The translations under genes were made by a program, and so were the position numbers. 64,000 bases of DNA, taken from Butyrivibrio sp. VCD2006 (GTDB taxonomy: Bacteria; Bacillota; Clostridia; Lachnospirales; Lachnospiraceae). Under the pieces are notes generated by a model. That model was not told the origin of the DNA, made no database searches, and worked only from the letters and a program-made list of their open reading frames with translations. The stretch is from the NCBI RefSeq assembly GCF_000423925.1, contig NZ_KE384107.1:13552-77551 (forward strand). The letters run 5' to 3'. Shown here piece by piece: positions 1-7,517 of this stretch (positions are counted from its first letter, which is position 1; each line of letters opens with the position of its first letter).

Positions 1-368
1 GCTGCTTCTTCGGCAGGTGCTTCCTCTGCAGGTGCTGCCTCTTCTGCAGGCGCTGCCTCTTCTGCGGGCGCTACTTCTTCGGCAGGTGCCTCTTCGGCAG
101 GTGCTGCTTCTTCGGCAGGTGCTGCTTCTTCGGCAGGTGCCTCTTCGGCAGGTGCTGTCTCTGCTTCGGCAGCTGCTGCGTCATCGACGCTCTCGTCCTG
201 AGGCTGCCATATACTATCTTCAATTGATTGATTGGATTCTACTTGCTCGAACGCATCTTCTTCTGTAGAAGCTCGAACGCCGATACTGTTGTAATCAGAC
301 CCAAAGGTTGTCAACAGTACTACAAAAGCTAAAAATGCTGCAAGCTTTCTTGCGATGTTTTTTCGCAT
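1..368 (-). CDS. Secreted Ala/Pro/Glu-repeat protein, N-terminal part (cut by window edge)
   Basis: Reading the minus strand from ATG at 368 gives an open frame of 122 codons that runs off the left edge. A GGGGAGAAG ribosome binding site lies just upstream. The N-terminus (MRKNIARKLAAFLAFVVLLTT...) is a classical signal peptide: basic start, hydrophobic core, then a polar stretch. From about residue 73 the protein is a low-complexity array of APAEEA / APAEEAA units continuing to the edge, like the flexible, wall-spanning or linker segments of Gram-positive surface proteins. No catalytic domain is visible in this part. Function unknown; the informative C-terminal part lies outside the window. 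The plus-strand reading frame opposite it is only the shadow of the repeat. Confidence 0.8.
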   Translation of the reverse strand, partial: MRKNIARKLAAFLAFVVLLTTFGSDYNSIGVRASTEEDAFEQVESNQSIEDSIWQPQDESVDDAAAAEAETAPAEEAPAEEAAPAEEAAPAEEAPAEEVAPAEEAAPAEEAAPAEEAPAEEA

Positions 369-523
369 AGCACTTCTCCCCTCGATAAAAAAAATAGTTA
401 ATTATTGCAATATAAATTATTATATGAAATAAATTATCGAAAGTAACTACAGAATATGAAACAAATCATTCATAACTCGTACTTGACAATCATAATTATT
501 CGTGATTTATACAAAAATTGTAT

Positions 524-561
524 AAAAAAAGAAGAAAAAAGAACCGCTTTGTGCGGTTCTT
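524..561 (-). terminator. Intrinsic terminator of the rhomboid gene
   Basis: AAGAACCGC (539-547) and GCGGTTCTT (553-561) form a 9-bp perfect stem with a 5-nt loop. On the minus strand the stem runs into a T-rich tract (positions 540 down to 524), about 70 bp after the stop of the rhomboid gene. Confidence 0.85.
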
Positions 562-630
562 AAATCAATTAAATATTATTGTCTGATAATTCTTTTCTGG
601 CTTTTTGAAAAAAACATTCAAAAGATGATT

Positions 631-1197
631 CTATTGCTTCCTATTCCATATATAGCCTATAGCAGCTCCTACAATACCACCAACAATATGCGCAGTGTTC
701 GAGATGTTGTCGTTTAAAAACACCCCTTCAATGATCTGCTGCCCAATGAATATAACCGCAACAAGAATAAATGTCAGCGGGATTTCTCCATCCTTAAATC
801 CTGTGAATGAAGTCATAATAATGAAAGCAAATACAATTCCGCTGGCACCGCATAGTGAAACGCTTGGGAAGAATAATGAATTCACGATACCTGTGATAAG
901 GGCTGTTACAAGTATAACTATGAGAGTTTTTACCGAACCGAATTTTTCCTCAAGTGCAGGTCCAAGCAGAAGAATATATGACATATTGCCAATAAAATGT
1001 TCCCATCCACTGTGACCAAGCGCATATGTAAATAATCTGATATATGTAAGCGGTGACTTCAGGTCTGACCTATAGGTCGAAAAGAGCGCAGTTGTGCTGG
1101 CTCCTTTTGTGATTATTCCCAAAAGCAGCGCAATCAAGCTAAGCAGCGCGAAACAAAGTATAACAGGTGAATTGAAAGTAATCTTTAGTTTTTTCAT
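631..1197 (-). CDS. Rhomboid-family intramembrane serine protease
   Basis: Polytopic membrane protein of about 188 residues with the rhomboid core. Counting from the upstream ATG at 1203, the HxxxN motif is His69-Asn73, the catalytic Ser121 sits in GASG, and the second catalytic residue His172 sits in NTAHIVGG. About six hydrophobic segments fit the minimal six-helix bacterial form. Rhomboids cleave transmembrane segments of substrate proteins inside the membrane; the substrate here is unknown. Two in-frame ATGs compete: AGGGGG at 1206-1211 is 2 nt from the ATG at 1203 but 8 nt from the ATG at 1197, so 1197 is preferred. A terminator follows; transcribed alone. Confidence 0.93.
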   Translation of the reverse strand: MKKLKITFNSPVILCFALLSLIALLLGIITKGASTTALFSTYRSDLKSPLTYIRLFTYALGHSGWEHFIGNMSYILLLGPALEEKFGSVKTLIVILVTALITGIVNSLFFPSVSLCGASGIVFAFIIMTSFTGFKDGEIPLTFILVAVIFIGQQIIEGVFLNDNISNTAHIVGGIVGAAIGYIWNRKQ

Positions 1198-1417
1198 TTG
1201 CATAGCCCCCTGAATTTGTCATCTATATAAATAATGATATCACATTTTAAGGTTGAAAAATCAGGTTTATGCTGATCCCCTGATTTTATGATGTCATAAT
1301 CCATGCGCTACACCAACCATTGAATATAACTGAATTTTTCCGTAGAATAGATATTGCTTTGCATACAAAAAAATTATTATTTGCATGCTATAGAATTATT
1401 ATAAGTGAGGTTTTTAT

Positions 1418-1654
1418 ATGAATATCAATCCTATGATCCTTATGGAATTACAGAAAAAATTCGGTACCTTCAAGCAGGAGCATCCCCGTGTGTTTCCATT
1501 TTTCAACGCCGTAAGGGATGATGCATTAACAGAAGGCACTATTTTCGATATGAAGATCACCACTCCTGAAGGTTCTTCCAAGCAGTGCAATATCAAGGTA
1601 ACCCAGAACGATATTGAACTTTTCAGAACCATGATGGAGATGAGCAGACAATGA
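1418..1654 (+). CDS. Small conserved-looking protein, unknown function, coupled to HAD phosphatase
   Basis: 78 residues, soluble, no signal peptide or membrane segment. It begins MNINPMILMELQKKFGTF and has a central stretch (TTPEGSSKQCNIKVTQND) that reads like short beta strands. A GTGAGG site precedes the ATG. Its stop overlaps the next gene's start by 4 nt (ATGA at 1651), a classic translational-coupling arrangement, which is the best evidence it is real and works with or is co-regulated with the HAD hydrolase. The longer minus-strand frame opposite it was rejected. I do not recognise the family. Confidence 0.78.
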   Translation: MNINPMILMELQKKFGTFKQEHPRVFPFFNAVRDDALTEGTIFDMKITTPEGSSKQCNIKVTQNDIELFRTMMEMSRQ

Positions 1655-2304
1655 AAGCAGTAATTTTTGATATGGACGGTACTATTCTGAATAGTCTCGA
1701 AGACCTGAAGAATAGTATTAATCATGCACTTAAAGAAAACGGTCTGCCTGAGCGCAGCCTTGAAGAAGTCAGGCATTTTGTAGGAAAGGGAATGGTATAT
1801 CTGGTTAATAAAGCTATTCCCGATGGAACTCCTTCTAATATAGAAGAATCAGTTCTTGAAAGTCACAAAACCTACTATCCTCTTCATTGTGCGGATAACA
1901 CAAAACCTTATCCGGGAATCTGCCATTTACTTGCGGAGCTCAAGGAAGCCGGCATCAAAACTGCCGTTGTTTCCAATAAGGCTGACGAAAACGTAAAAAG
2001 ACTTGTAGAGCAGTATTTTGACGGACTTTTCACAGTGTCTGTAGGCGCCCGTGATGGCGTTCCGAGAAAGCCCTCCCGTGAGCTTGTTGATATTGCTTTG
2101 GTTGAGCTTGGCATTGATAAACATGACGCCATCTATGTCGGCGATTCCGATATAGACGTGGCTACAGCCAAGAATTCAGAGCTTCCTATGATTACTGTAT
2201 TGTGGGGCTTTAGGACAAGGGATGAGCTCGTGGCTGCTGGTGCCGATACCGAGCACTTTGCAGAGACAACTGAGGAACTCAAGAGCTTTATCTTTGGGAT
2301 GTAA
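1651..2304 (+). CDS. HAD-superfamily phosphatase (phosphoglycolate phosphatase/Gph-like)
   Basis: 217 residues with all HAD motifs: DMDGT with nucleophile Asp7 and acid/base Asp9 (motif I), Ser108 in VVSNK (motif II), Lys140 (motif III), and GDSDID with Asp165 and Asp169 (motif IV). The alpha-helical cap between motifs I and II (about residues 16-85) is the type seen in phosphoglycolate phosphatase and beta-phosphoglucomutase relatives. The family hydrolyses small phosphorylated metabolites in the cytoplasm; the exact substrate cannot be read from sequence. Starts inside the stop of the preceding small gene. The last nine bases (GGGATGTAA) are part of a 23-bp direct duplication downstream. 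Confidence 0.92.
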   Translation: MKAVIFDMDGTILNSLEDLKNSINHALKENGLPERSLEEVRHFVGKGMVYLVNKAIPDGTPSNIEESVLESHKTYYPLHCADNTKPYPGICHLLAELKEAGIKTAVVSNKADENVKRLVEQYFDGLFTVSVGARDGVPRKPSRELVDIALVELGIDKHDAIYVGDSDIDVATAKNSELPMITVLWGFRTRDELVAAGADTEHFAETTEELKSFIFGM

Positions 2305-2344
2305 CTTGCGGTTTTATATTCGGGATGTAACTTGCGGTTTTATA
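2296..2344 (+). repeat. 23-bp direct duplication covering the HAD gene stop codon
   Basis: GGGATGTAACTTGCGGTTTT followed by ATA occurs at 2296-2318 and again at 2322-2344 (period 26). The first copy contains the HAD gene's last codons and TAA stop. The second copy leads directly into a hairpin of the dispersed repeat family. Confidence 0.9.
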
Positions 2345-2364
2345 GCCTTCCCCCCAAGGGGAAG
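2345..2364 (+). repeat. Diverged hairpin of the dispersed CCTTCCCC repeat family (copy A)
   Basis: GCCTTCCCCCCAAGGGGAAG forms a 7-bp stem (CTTCCCC/GGGGAAG). It is the same core as in the repeats at 24108, 29954, 33646 and 45912, but the second hairpin is not recognisable here. It lies in the 118-bp gap before the glycosidase-like gene. Confidence 0.6.
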
Positions 2365-2422
2365 CCAACGTGATTTGCCAATTTTCGCAGAATCACCTTC
2401 ACCTTCAAGGAGAATATATAGC

Positions 2423-3721
2423 ATGAGTAAGCATGGAATGATAAAGGCAGTAGACACACACTTTGAATATGAGGATGGAACTATCTTCTATCCCTTCGGA
2501 ACGACCATCTATGCCTTTGCGCATCAGACAGCTGAGCTGATTGAGCAAACATTTGAAAGCTTGAAAAACTCGCCCTTCAATAAGGTCAGGATGTGCGTTT
2601 TCCCAAAAGATTATACATATAATAAGAATGAGCCGGAATTTTATCCCTTCAAAAAGAAGGAAGACAGCTCTGACATCTGGGACGTAGACTCTCCATGCGA
2701 CGATTTCTGGAATCACCTTGAAAGCATCATCGCTCGTCTTGATGACATGGAAATCCAGTGTGACCTTATCCTTTTCCACCCTTATGACAGGTGGGGATTC
2801 TCCAGGTTATCCAAGGAAGACGATCTTAAATACCTTCAGCTTTGCATAGACAAGCTCGGACATCTTGATAACATCTGGTGGAGTCTTGCAAATGAGTATG
2901 ATCTTCTGCTTTCAGGAAAGAGCCTCGAGCACTGGTATGAGATTGAGGAGTACCTCGCATCCCACGATAACAGGCATCACCTCATCTCCAATCACAACTG
3001 CTTCATTCCCTGGGATACTTCAAGACCCAATATCACTCATGGTTCCTATCAGACCAAGAGATTTCCTGATGTTGCCGGTCTTGTGAGAAAATTCGGAAAA
3101 CCAATTATGGTGGATGAATGCTGCTACGAAGGAAACATTCCTGATTTCTGGGGTTCAATATCAGGTGAAGAGATGACAGCAAGGTTCTGGCAGGTTATGG
3201 TAAGCGGCGCTTACTGTACTCACGGCGAGACCTTCCTTGATGATAACGACATTCTGTGGTGGTCCAAGGGAGGTCAGTTAAAGGGAACTTCTCCTGCACG
3301 CATCGCCTTTTTAAAGGAAATAGTAAAAGAACTCCCGGGACCCATAATGCCGCCAAAGGGAGGAATTCCCTATTTTTCGGAGCTCTCCGCAGACGAGAGA
3401 AAAGAGATGGAAAAAGATCCGGTATTTGTGAGCTTTATGAGCGCAATCGACAATATGACACCAGAGAATCGCCACATGCACTTCTACGCAGAACACTGCT
3501 ATAGCGGCCACTGCAAGAATGACAGCGCCATCATTAACTACTATTATCTCAGATGCTGTGCAAAGGATACTCTTAACCTGCCTTCAGATAAAAAATATAA
3601 CGTAGAAGTGATCGATACCTGGAATATGACAAGAGAGGTTATAGCTAAAAATGTATCAGGCAAGGTCACTATAGACCTTCCCGGCCACCCCTACATGGCC
3701 GTTATAGCAAAAGAAGTATAA
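2423..3721 (+). CDS. Glycoside-hydrolase-like TIM-barrel protein (DUF4038/DUF5605-type)
   Basis: 432 residues from ATG 2423, chosen because AAGGAG lies 10 nt upstream; the 67 codons upstream are the duplicated and repeat DNA read through. The protein is soluble with no signal peptide, so probably cytoplasmic. The pattern resembles clan GH-A enzymes: IWWSLANEYD gives an Asn157-Glu158 acid/base pair and PIMVDECCYEG gives Glu232 as candidate nucleophile. The C-terminal 90 residues look like a small beta-sandwich. DUF4038/DUF5605 proteins include GH140-like enzymes acting on plant glycans, so an intracellular oligosaccharide hydrolase is likely, but the substrate is unknown. The stop is 17 bp from the convergent MgtC gene. 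Confidence 0.8.
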   Translation: MSKHGMIKAVDTHFEYEDGTIFYPFGTTIYAFAHQTAELIEQTFESLKNSPFNKVRMCVFPKDYTYNKNEPEFYPFKKKEDSSDIWDVDSPCDDFWNHLESIIARLDDMEIQCDLILFHPYDRWGFSRLSKEDDLKYLQLCIDKLGHLDNIWWSLANEYDLLLSGKSLEHWYEIEEYLASHDNRHHLISNHNCFIPWDTSRPNITHGSYQTKRFPDVAGLVRKFGKPIMVDECCYEGNIPDFWGSISGEEMTARFWQVMVSGAYCTHGETFLDDNDILWWSKGGQLKGTSPARIAFLKEIVKELPGPIMPPKGGIPYFSELSADERKEMEKDPVFVSFMSAIDNMTPENRHMHFYAEHCYSGHCKNDSAIINYYYLRCCAKDTLNLPSDKKYNVEVIDTWNMTREVIAKNVSGKVTIDLPGHPYMAVIAKEV

Positions 3722-3738
3722 AATATCTCTTTTACTTC

Positions 3739-4425
3739 TTACACCTCTTCCACATAGTTCACATAATCAAGTTCCTGCAATCTCTTGATAATGTCTCTGT
3801 GTGCGCGGCCTTTATTGCATTCAATATCGATAAGAAGAGCCACATCAGAATTCTGAAGCGTCTTCTCCTTGCTCTTGGTCATGCTGCTGACAGCCAGCTC
3901 TTCTTCAGCCAGGAACTTATTAAGCTTTGTAACACTTCCTTTATTGACCTCGATATAGATGCTAAGGTACTTGCTGTACTCTTCTACGATATTGCTGACA
4001 TTCATGAGTACTACATTTGCAATAAGTACAAGCACGAAGCAGGTTATACCGACAATTATATAGCCTGCGCCAATCGCCATTCCCATACAGGCGGTTACCC
4101 ACAGAGAAGCTGCAGTTGTAAGACCTTTAATCTGCTTTTTTCCGGTGATGAGAATCGTTCCGGCACCGAGAAATCCGATACCACTAACAACACCGGCCGG
4201 AATACGGCTCACATCCGCGTTTAACCCCGGAAGCATGGCAAGATAAACATTAAGAGCAGTCGCAACTGCGGACCCAAGACTTACAAGCGCAAAGGTCTTG
4301 ATCCCGGCAGTATGTCCTTTCACAAAACGTTCCCATCCTATAAGGCTGCCACAAAGCGTCGCAACAACAAGCCTTAATACCACAGCCACTTCAGAATTAC
4401 TCTTTAAAAACTCAAGTATTTCCAT
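3739..4425 (-). CDS. MgtC/SapB-family membrane protein
   Basis: 228 residues. Four to five membrane segments fill residues 12-145 with the family hallmarks LCGSLIGWERF, IKTFALVSLGSA and GIGFLGAGTIL. A soluble ACT-like C-terminal domain follows (about 155-228). MgtC proteins are linked to Mg2+ limitation, membrane potential and, in pathogens, intracellular survival; in commensals the role is unclear. It is convergent with the glycosidase-like gene and divergent from the membrane protein at 4678. No Mg-responsive leader was seen in the 250 bp upstream. Confidence 0.93.
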   Translation of the reverse strand: MEILEFLKSNSEVAVVLRLVVATLCGSLIGWERFVKGHTAGIKTFALVSLGSAVATALNVYLAMLPGLNADVSRIPAGVVSGIGFLGAGTILITGKKQIKGLTTAASLWVTACMGMAIGAGYIIVGITCFVLVLIANVVLMNVSNIVEEYSKYLSIYIEVNKGSVTKLNKFLAEEELAVSSMTKSKEKTLQNSDVALLIDIECNKGRAHRDIIKRLQELDYVNYVEEV

Positions 4426-4677
4426 TCAGTGCCCTCCGCTTCCTACTAACATGTACTTCTCATTATCATTTTCAGGTGACAATTTCAAAATACAGCGCAC
4501 TGTAATATCCTCTTATCTATATTATATATCGTTATTATCCCGGATAAATAAAATATATTATTGCCCTTCTGTTAAAACTATTTTTCATAAACACAATTTT
4601 CCACTTGTCAAGACTTGTAAAAGGGCTCTCAAAATCATTAAAATGAATTTTGGTGTGAAAAACAGGAGGAGTTTACC

Positions 4678-5520
4678 ATGACTATTGATGCATACACAAA
4701 TCCAGACTTTACCTTACCTAAAAAGTTTATCTTTTTTCTGGCTGCGCTTGCCGGAATAATCATCTGTGATTTTCTCATTCTCGGAGGCACAGAGATCGTT
4801 ACGACCTGCCGCAACCGCGAAGAGCGCAAGCGTCTTATATCAGAGCGTTTTCACAATTCAGTTCAGCTTTTATATGAAATGATCATATCAGCTACATCTG
4901 TAATGTCCTTTGCATGCGCCTACGTTGTTTTGAATCACGTATATTCACTGATTCAGGGCACACATCAGAGCGGCATACTGGGGCAATTCATGTATGTCTG
5001 GGAAAACTGGAAGGATTTCGTACTCCTTCTTCTTATCTGTCTTTCCTGTGTATTAAACACGATTCTTGATAAGCTGATCATTCCTTTAAAACGGCTGTCC
5101 CGCGATGACATCGCATCCATCAGAATGCTCGGCATGTTTTATGTCATCCTTATCCTGATGTTTCTTAATGTAATCGGTGATGAGAGCGAATACAGCCCTG
5201 TAATGATGTATTATCTCGGTCTTATGATAGGACGCTTTGTTTATTTCGACGCATCCTTTAAGGATTTTCTACTGGCAATGAAGAACATTTTCATAAAGCT
5301 TCCCCTCTTGATGCTGGGACTTACTCTCTCAGGACTACTTTGCTTCTTCGGATTCGAAGCAGGCTTCCTTCTTGAGAGGAACTACTATATTGTAGGAGCT
5401 TTTTACACACATATATTTCTTCTCATTGCGGTATTTATTTTCCATCATAGTCACATTTTAAACCTGATAATAAAAATTGATAAAAACTCTGAAAAATCCG
5501 ACCTAACTGATTCTCAGTAG
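4678..5520 (+). CDS. Integral membrane protein, unknown family
   Basis: 280 residues with about six hydrophobic segments (around residues 17-37, 67-90, 112-130, 152-168, 205-228, 238-258) and a charged cytoplasmic loop near 45-65 (CRNREERKRLISER). An AGGAGG site 8 nt before the ATG fixes the start. No motif was recognised. It lies 72 bp upstream of the LacI/GGDEF gene on the same strand, so the two may be co-transcribed, but there is no overlap to prove it. Confidence 0.8.
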   Translation: MTIDAYTNPDFTLPKKFIFFLAALAGIIICDFLILGGTEIVTTCRNREERKRLISERFHNSVQLLYEMIISATSVMSFACAYVVLNHVYSLIQGTHQSGILGQFMYVWENWKDFVLLLLICLSCVLNTILDKLIIPLKRLSRDDIASIRMLGMFYVILILMFLNVIGDESEYSPVMMYYLGLMIGRFVYFDASFKDFLLAMKNIFIKLPLLMLGLTLSGLLCFFGFEAGFLLERNYYIVGAFYTHIFLLIAVFIFHHSHILNLIIKIDKNSEKSDLTDSQ

Positions 5521-5592
5521 CATTTAATGTGATAAAATATTAAATGGAGAACTAAGTTCCTTTTACAAAAAGTAACCTTATGAGAGGGCACC

Positions 5593-7467
5593 ATGATAAA
5601 CGGCAAGAAAATTATAGCCTTATGTACATACAGAATATACGACACTCAGGTCTTTGCTTTTATCGAAGCACTCAATGAGCTTTTAAAGAAATCAGACTGT
5701 CGTCTTTTCATATATGCAATGAATGCCGAGATTGGTAACATCGGCAATTCTCACATTGCTGAGGCATCAGTATTCGACCTTATTCCCTATGACAAAATTG
5801 ACGCAATTGTTATCATGGATGAAAAGATCAAATGCAGAGAGCTTGTTCTTAGCATAATTGACAGAGCAAATAAGAACAACGTTCCATCTATCGTTATTGA
5901 TGGTGATTATGAAAATGTTTCCCTTGTAAAATTCAACTACGCCAAGGGCTTTGAAGCCATTGTCAGACACGTCATTGAAGATCATAAGGTTAAGCGCCCT
6001 CATTTCATGGCAGGAAAGAGAAAAAGCGAATTTTCAAACGAACGTCTTGAAATCTTCAAGAAGGTCATAGAGGAAAATGGCTTTACTTTCGATGACAGCA
6101 TGCTAAGTTACGGCGATTTCTGGTCAATCCCCAGCAGAACTGCTGCCAGAAAGCTTCTTGAGAGAGATGAGCTTCCCGATGCTATTATATGTGCCAATGA
6201 TATTATGGCTATTAACGTCTGCGATGTCTTTAGTTCTGCAGGAGTGAATGCTCCTGATGATGTTATCGTATCCGGTTTTGATGGCATCGATGAGGCATTT
6301 TTATCAACACCCGGAATCACAACGGCTATATGCGACAGCTCAGAGCTTGCTGATACAGTAATGAATGTTGTCTCAGCTGTACTTCAGGGCGAGAAAAACT
6401 TAGTCAAATGGATAGTTCCATCCTTCATCCCGAATGAATCCTGTGGTTGTCCTCGCAAGCAGATAAATTGGGTATCAGCTGTTCACGGCTTCAACAACAG
6501 ATTTTATCATCATCAGGATGATATATATATCATGCAGGACCTCACCTCCAACATCATGGCAAGTGACAAAATCAGTGATTGCCTTTGGCATCTTTCCAAT
6601 TCAGTCACCAATTCGATCACCAAGAATATGTGCCTCGTTATGGAGGATGCCTGCTTCAACATTGAGCATAACTACTTCCTTGAGGATATGGAAAAGACCT
6701 CAAGGAGCGTCCTATATAACGGTTACAACGAAGATAATGTGATTTATCCGTACAAGGAGGAAGAGATACTCCCCCACCTTGACACGGTTATGGCAACAGG
6801 ATATCCCATCATTTTCAATACCCTTGAGTACATGAGTAAAACTATCGGTTTTGTCTGCTATACCTTTAACAGGTACGATCTCATCGACTATTCAAGGACC
6901 CCGAGCCTTACTAACTGTCTCGGAATGGGATTTGGCGGTTATGTAACCATACGCTATCAGAAATACCTTCGTGATAAGATTCAGAAGATGTATCAAAATG
7001 ATGCTCTGACAGGTCTCTACAACAGACTGGCGTTCCTTGCAAAGCTTGAGGAGCTTAAGGATGCGCCTCAGAACACAGGCCAGAAGCTTACGATCATCAT
7101 GACTGACCTAAATGGACTAAAGCTTATAAATGATACACTGGGGCACGCTGCGGGCGATCGCGCAATAGCTACAGTAGCCAAGGTACTTAAGGCTGTCTGC
7201 CCTGCCGGTTCGCTGTGCGTAAGGTTTGGCGGTGATGAGATGCTTGCTCTGGTTCCCGGCGATTGCAACAGCCAGGATATCATAGCTTCAATGGAAGCTC
7301 AGCTTAAGAAAAAGAGCAAAGAGCTCGGCTATACCGTGTCTGCCAGCTACGGCGCTTATTCTACTGTATTTAACGAAGTTCTTGACCTTGATAAGATCAT
7401 CGCTCTCGCCGACGAAGAGATGTATAAGATGAAAAAACAAATGCAAAATAATTCTCCCGAGCAGTAA
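5593..7467 (+). CDS. LacI-type periplasmic-binding-fold sensor fused to GGDEF (putative diguanylate cyclase)
   Basis: 624 residues, no signal peptide or membrane segment, hence a cytoplasmic sensor. Residues 5-285 are a LacI/RbsB-type ligand-binding fold without the DNA-binding helix-turn-helix; IICANDIMAINV and VIVSGFDGID are typical of sugar-responsive LacI regulators. A linker region (290-460), possibly GAF-like, leads to DALTGLYNR (470-478) and the GGDEF domain, with the active-site loop written GGDEM (546-550) and metal-binding Asp505. No RxxD inhibitory site precedes the loop. Likely couples a small ligand, perhaps a sugar, to c-di-GMP synthesis. Ends in its own terminator. Confidence 0.9.
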   Translation: MINGKKIIALCTYRIYDTQVFAFIEALNELLKKSDCRLFIYAMNAEIGNIGNSHIAEASVFDLIPYDKIDAIVIMDEKIKCRELVLSIIDRANKNNVPSIVIDGDYENVSLVKFNYAKGFEAIVRHVIEDHKVKRPHFMAGKRKSEFSNERLEIFKKVIEENGFTFDDSMLSYGDFWSIPSRTAARKLLERDELPDAIICANDIMAINVCDVFSSAGVNAPDDVIVSGFDGIDEAFLSTPGITTAICDSSELADTVMNVVSAVLQGEKNLVKWIVPSFIPNESCGCPRKQINWVSAVHGFNNRFYHHQDDIYIMQDLTSNIMASDKISDCLWHLSNSVTNSITKNMCLVMEDACFNIEHNYFLEDMEKTSRSVLYNGYNEDNVIYPYKEEEILPHLDTVMATGYPIIFNTLEYMSKTIGFVCYTFNRYDLIDYSRTPSLTNCLGMGFGGYVTIRYQKYLRDKIQKMYQNDALTGLYNRLAFLAKLEELKDAPQNTGQKLTIIMTDLNGLKLINDTLGHAAGDRAIATVAKVLKAVCPAGSLCVRFGGDEMLALVPGDCNSQDIIASMEAQLKKKSKELGYTVSASYGAYSTVFNEVLDLDKIIALADEEMYKMKKQMQNNSPEQ

Positions 7468-7487
7468 TACTGCCGGGAGATTTTTTT
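7454..7487 (+). terminator. Intrinsic terminator of the sensor-GGDEF gene
   Basis: CTCCCG...CGGGAG arms (7454-7459 and 7474-7479) with an inner GCAG/CTGC extension, followed by seven T (7481-7487). The hairpin overlaps the last codons and the stop. Confidence 0.88.
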
Positions 7488-7517
7488 ATCATAGGAAAAT
7501 CCTTTCCTATGCCTTAT

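Noticed and set aside
17-268. Plus-strand Leu/Arg/Gln-rich frame at the left edge
   Set aside because: It is the antisense of the APAEEA repeat; the minus strand has a signal peptide and ribosome binding site.
1204-1417. Search for a riboswitch or promoter before the small protein and rhomboid
   Set aside because: A/T-rich with several -10-like hexamers but no -35 at a usable distance and no stable stem; nothing firm to report.
1414-1776. 120-codon minus-strand frame opposite the small protein and HAD gene
   Set aside because: No ribosome binding site or domain; the plus-strand genes are coupled by an ATGA overlap and carry HAD motifs.
2222-2422. N-terminal extension of the glycosidase-like protein
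   Set aside because: The extra 67 codons translate the end of the HAD gene, the direct duplication and the hairpin; AAGGAG and ATG at 2423 give a normal start.
4426-4677. Mg-sensing leader before mgtC-like gene
   Set aside because: No stable stem-loops, leader peptide or M-box-like pattern could be recognised.
7490-7511. Inverted repeat CATAGGAAA/TTTCCTATG as a minus-strand terminator for the surface protein
   Set aside because: On the minus strand it is followed by an A-run, not T; it may only be a chance or processing hairpin.
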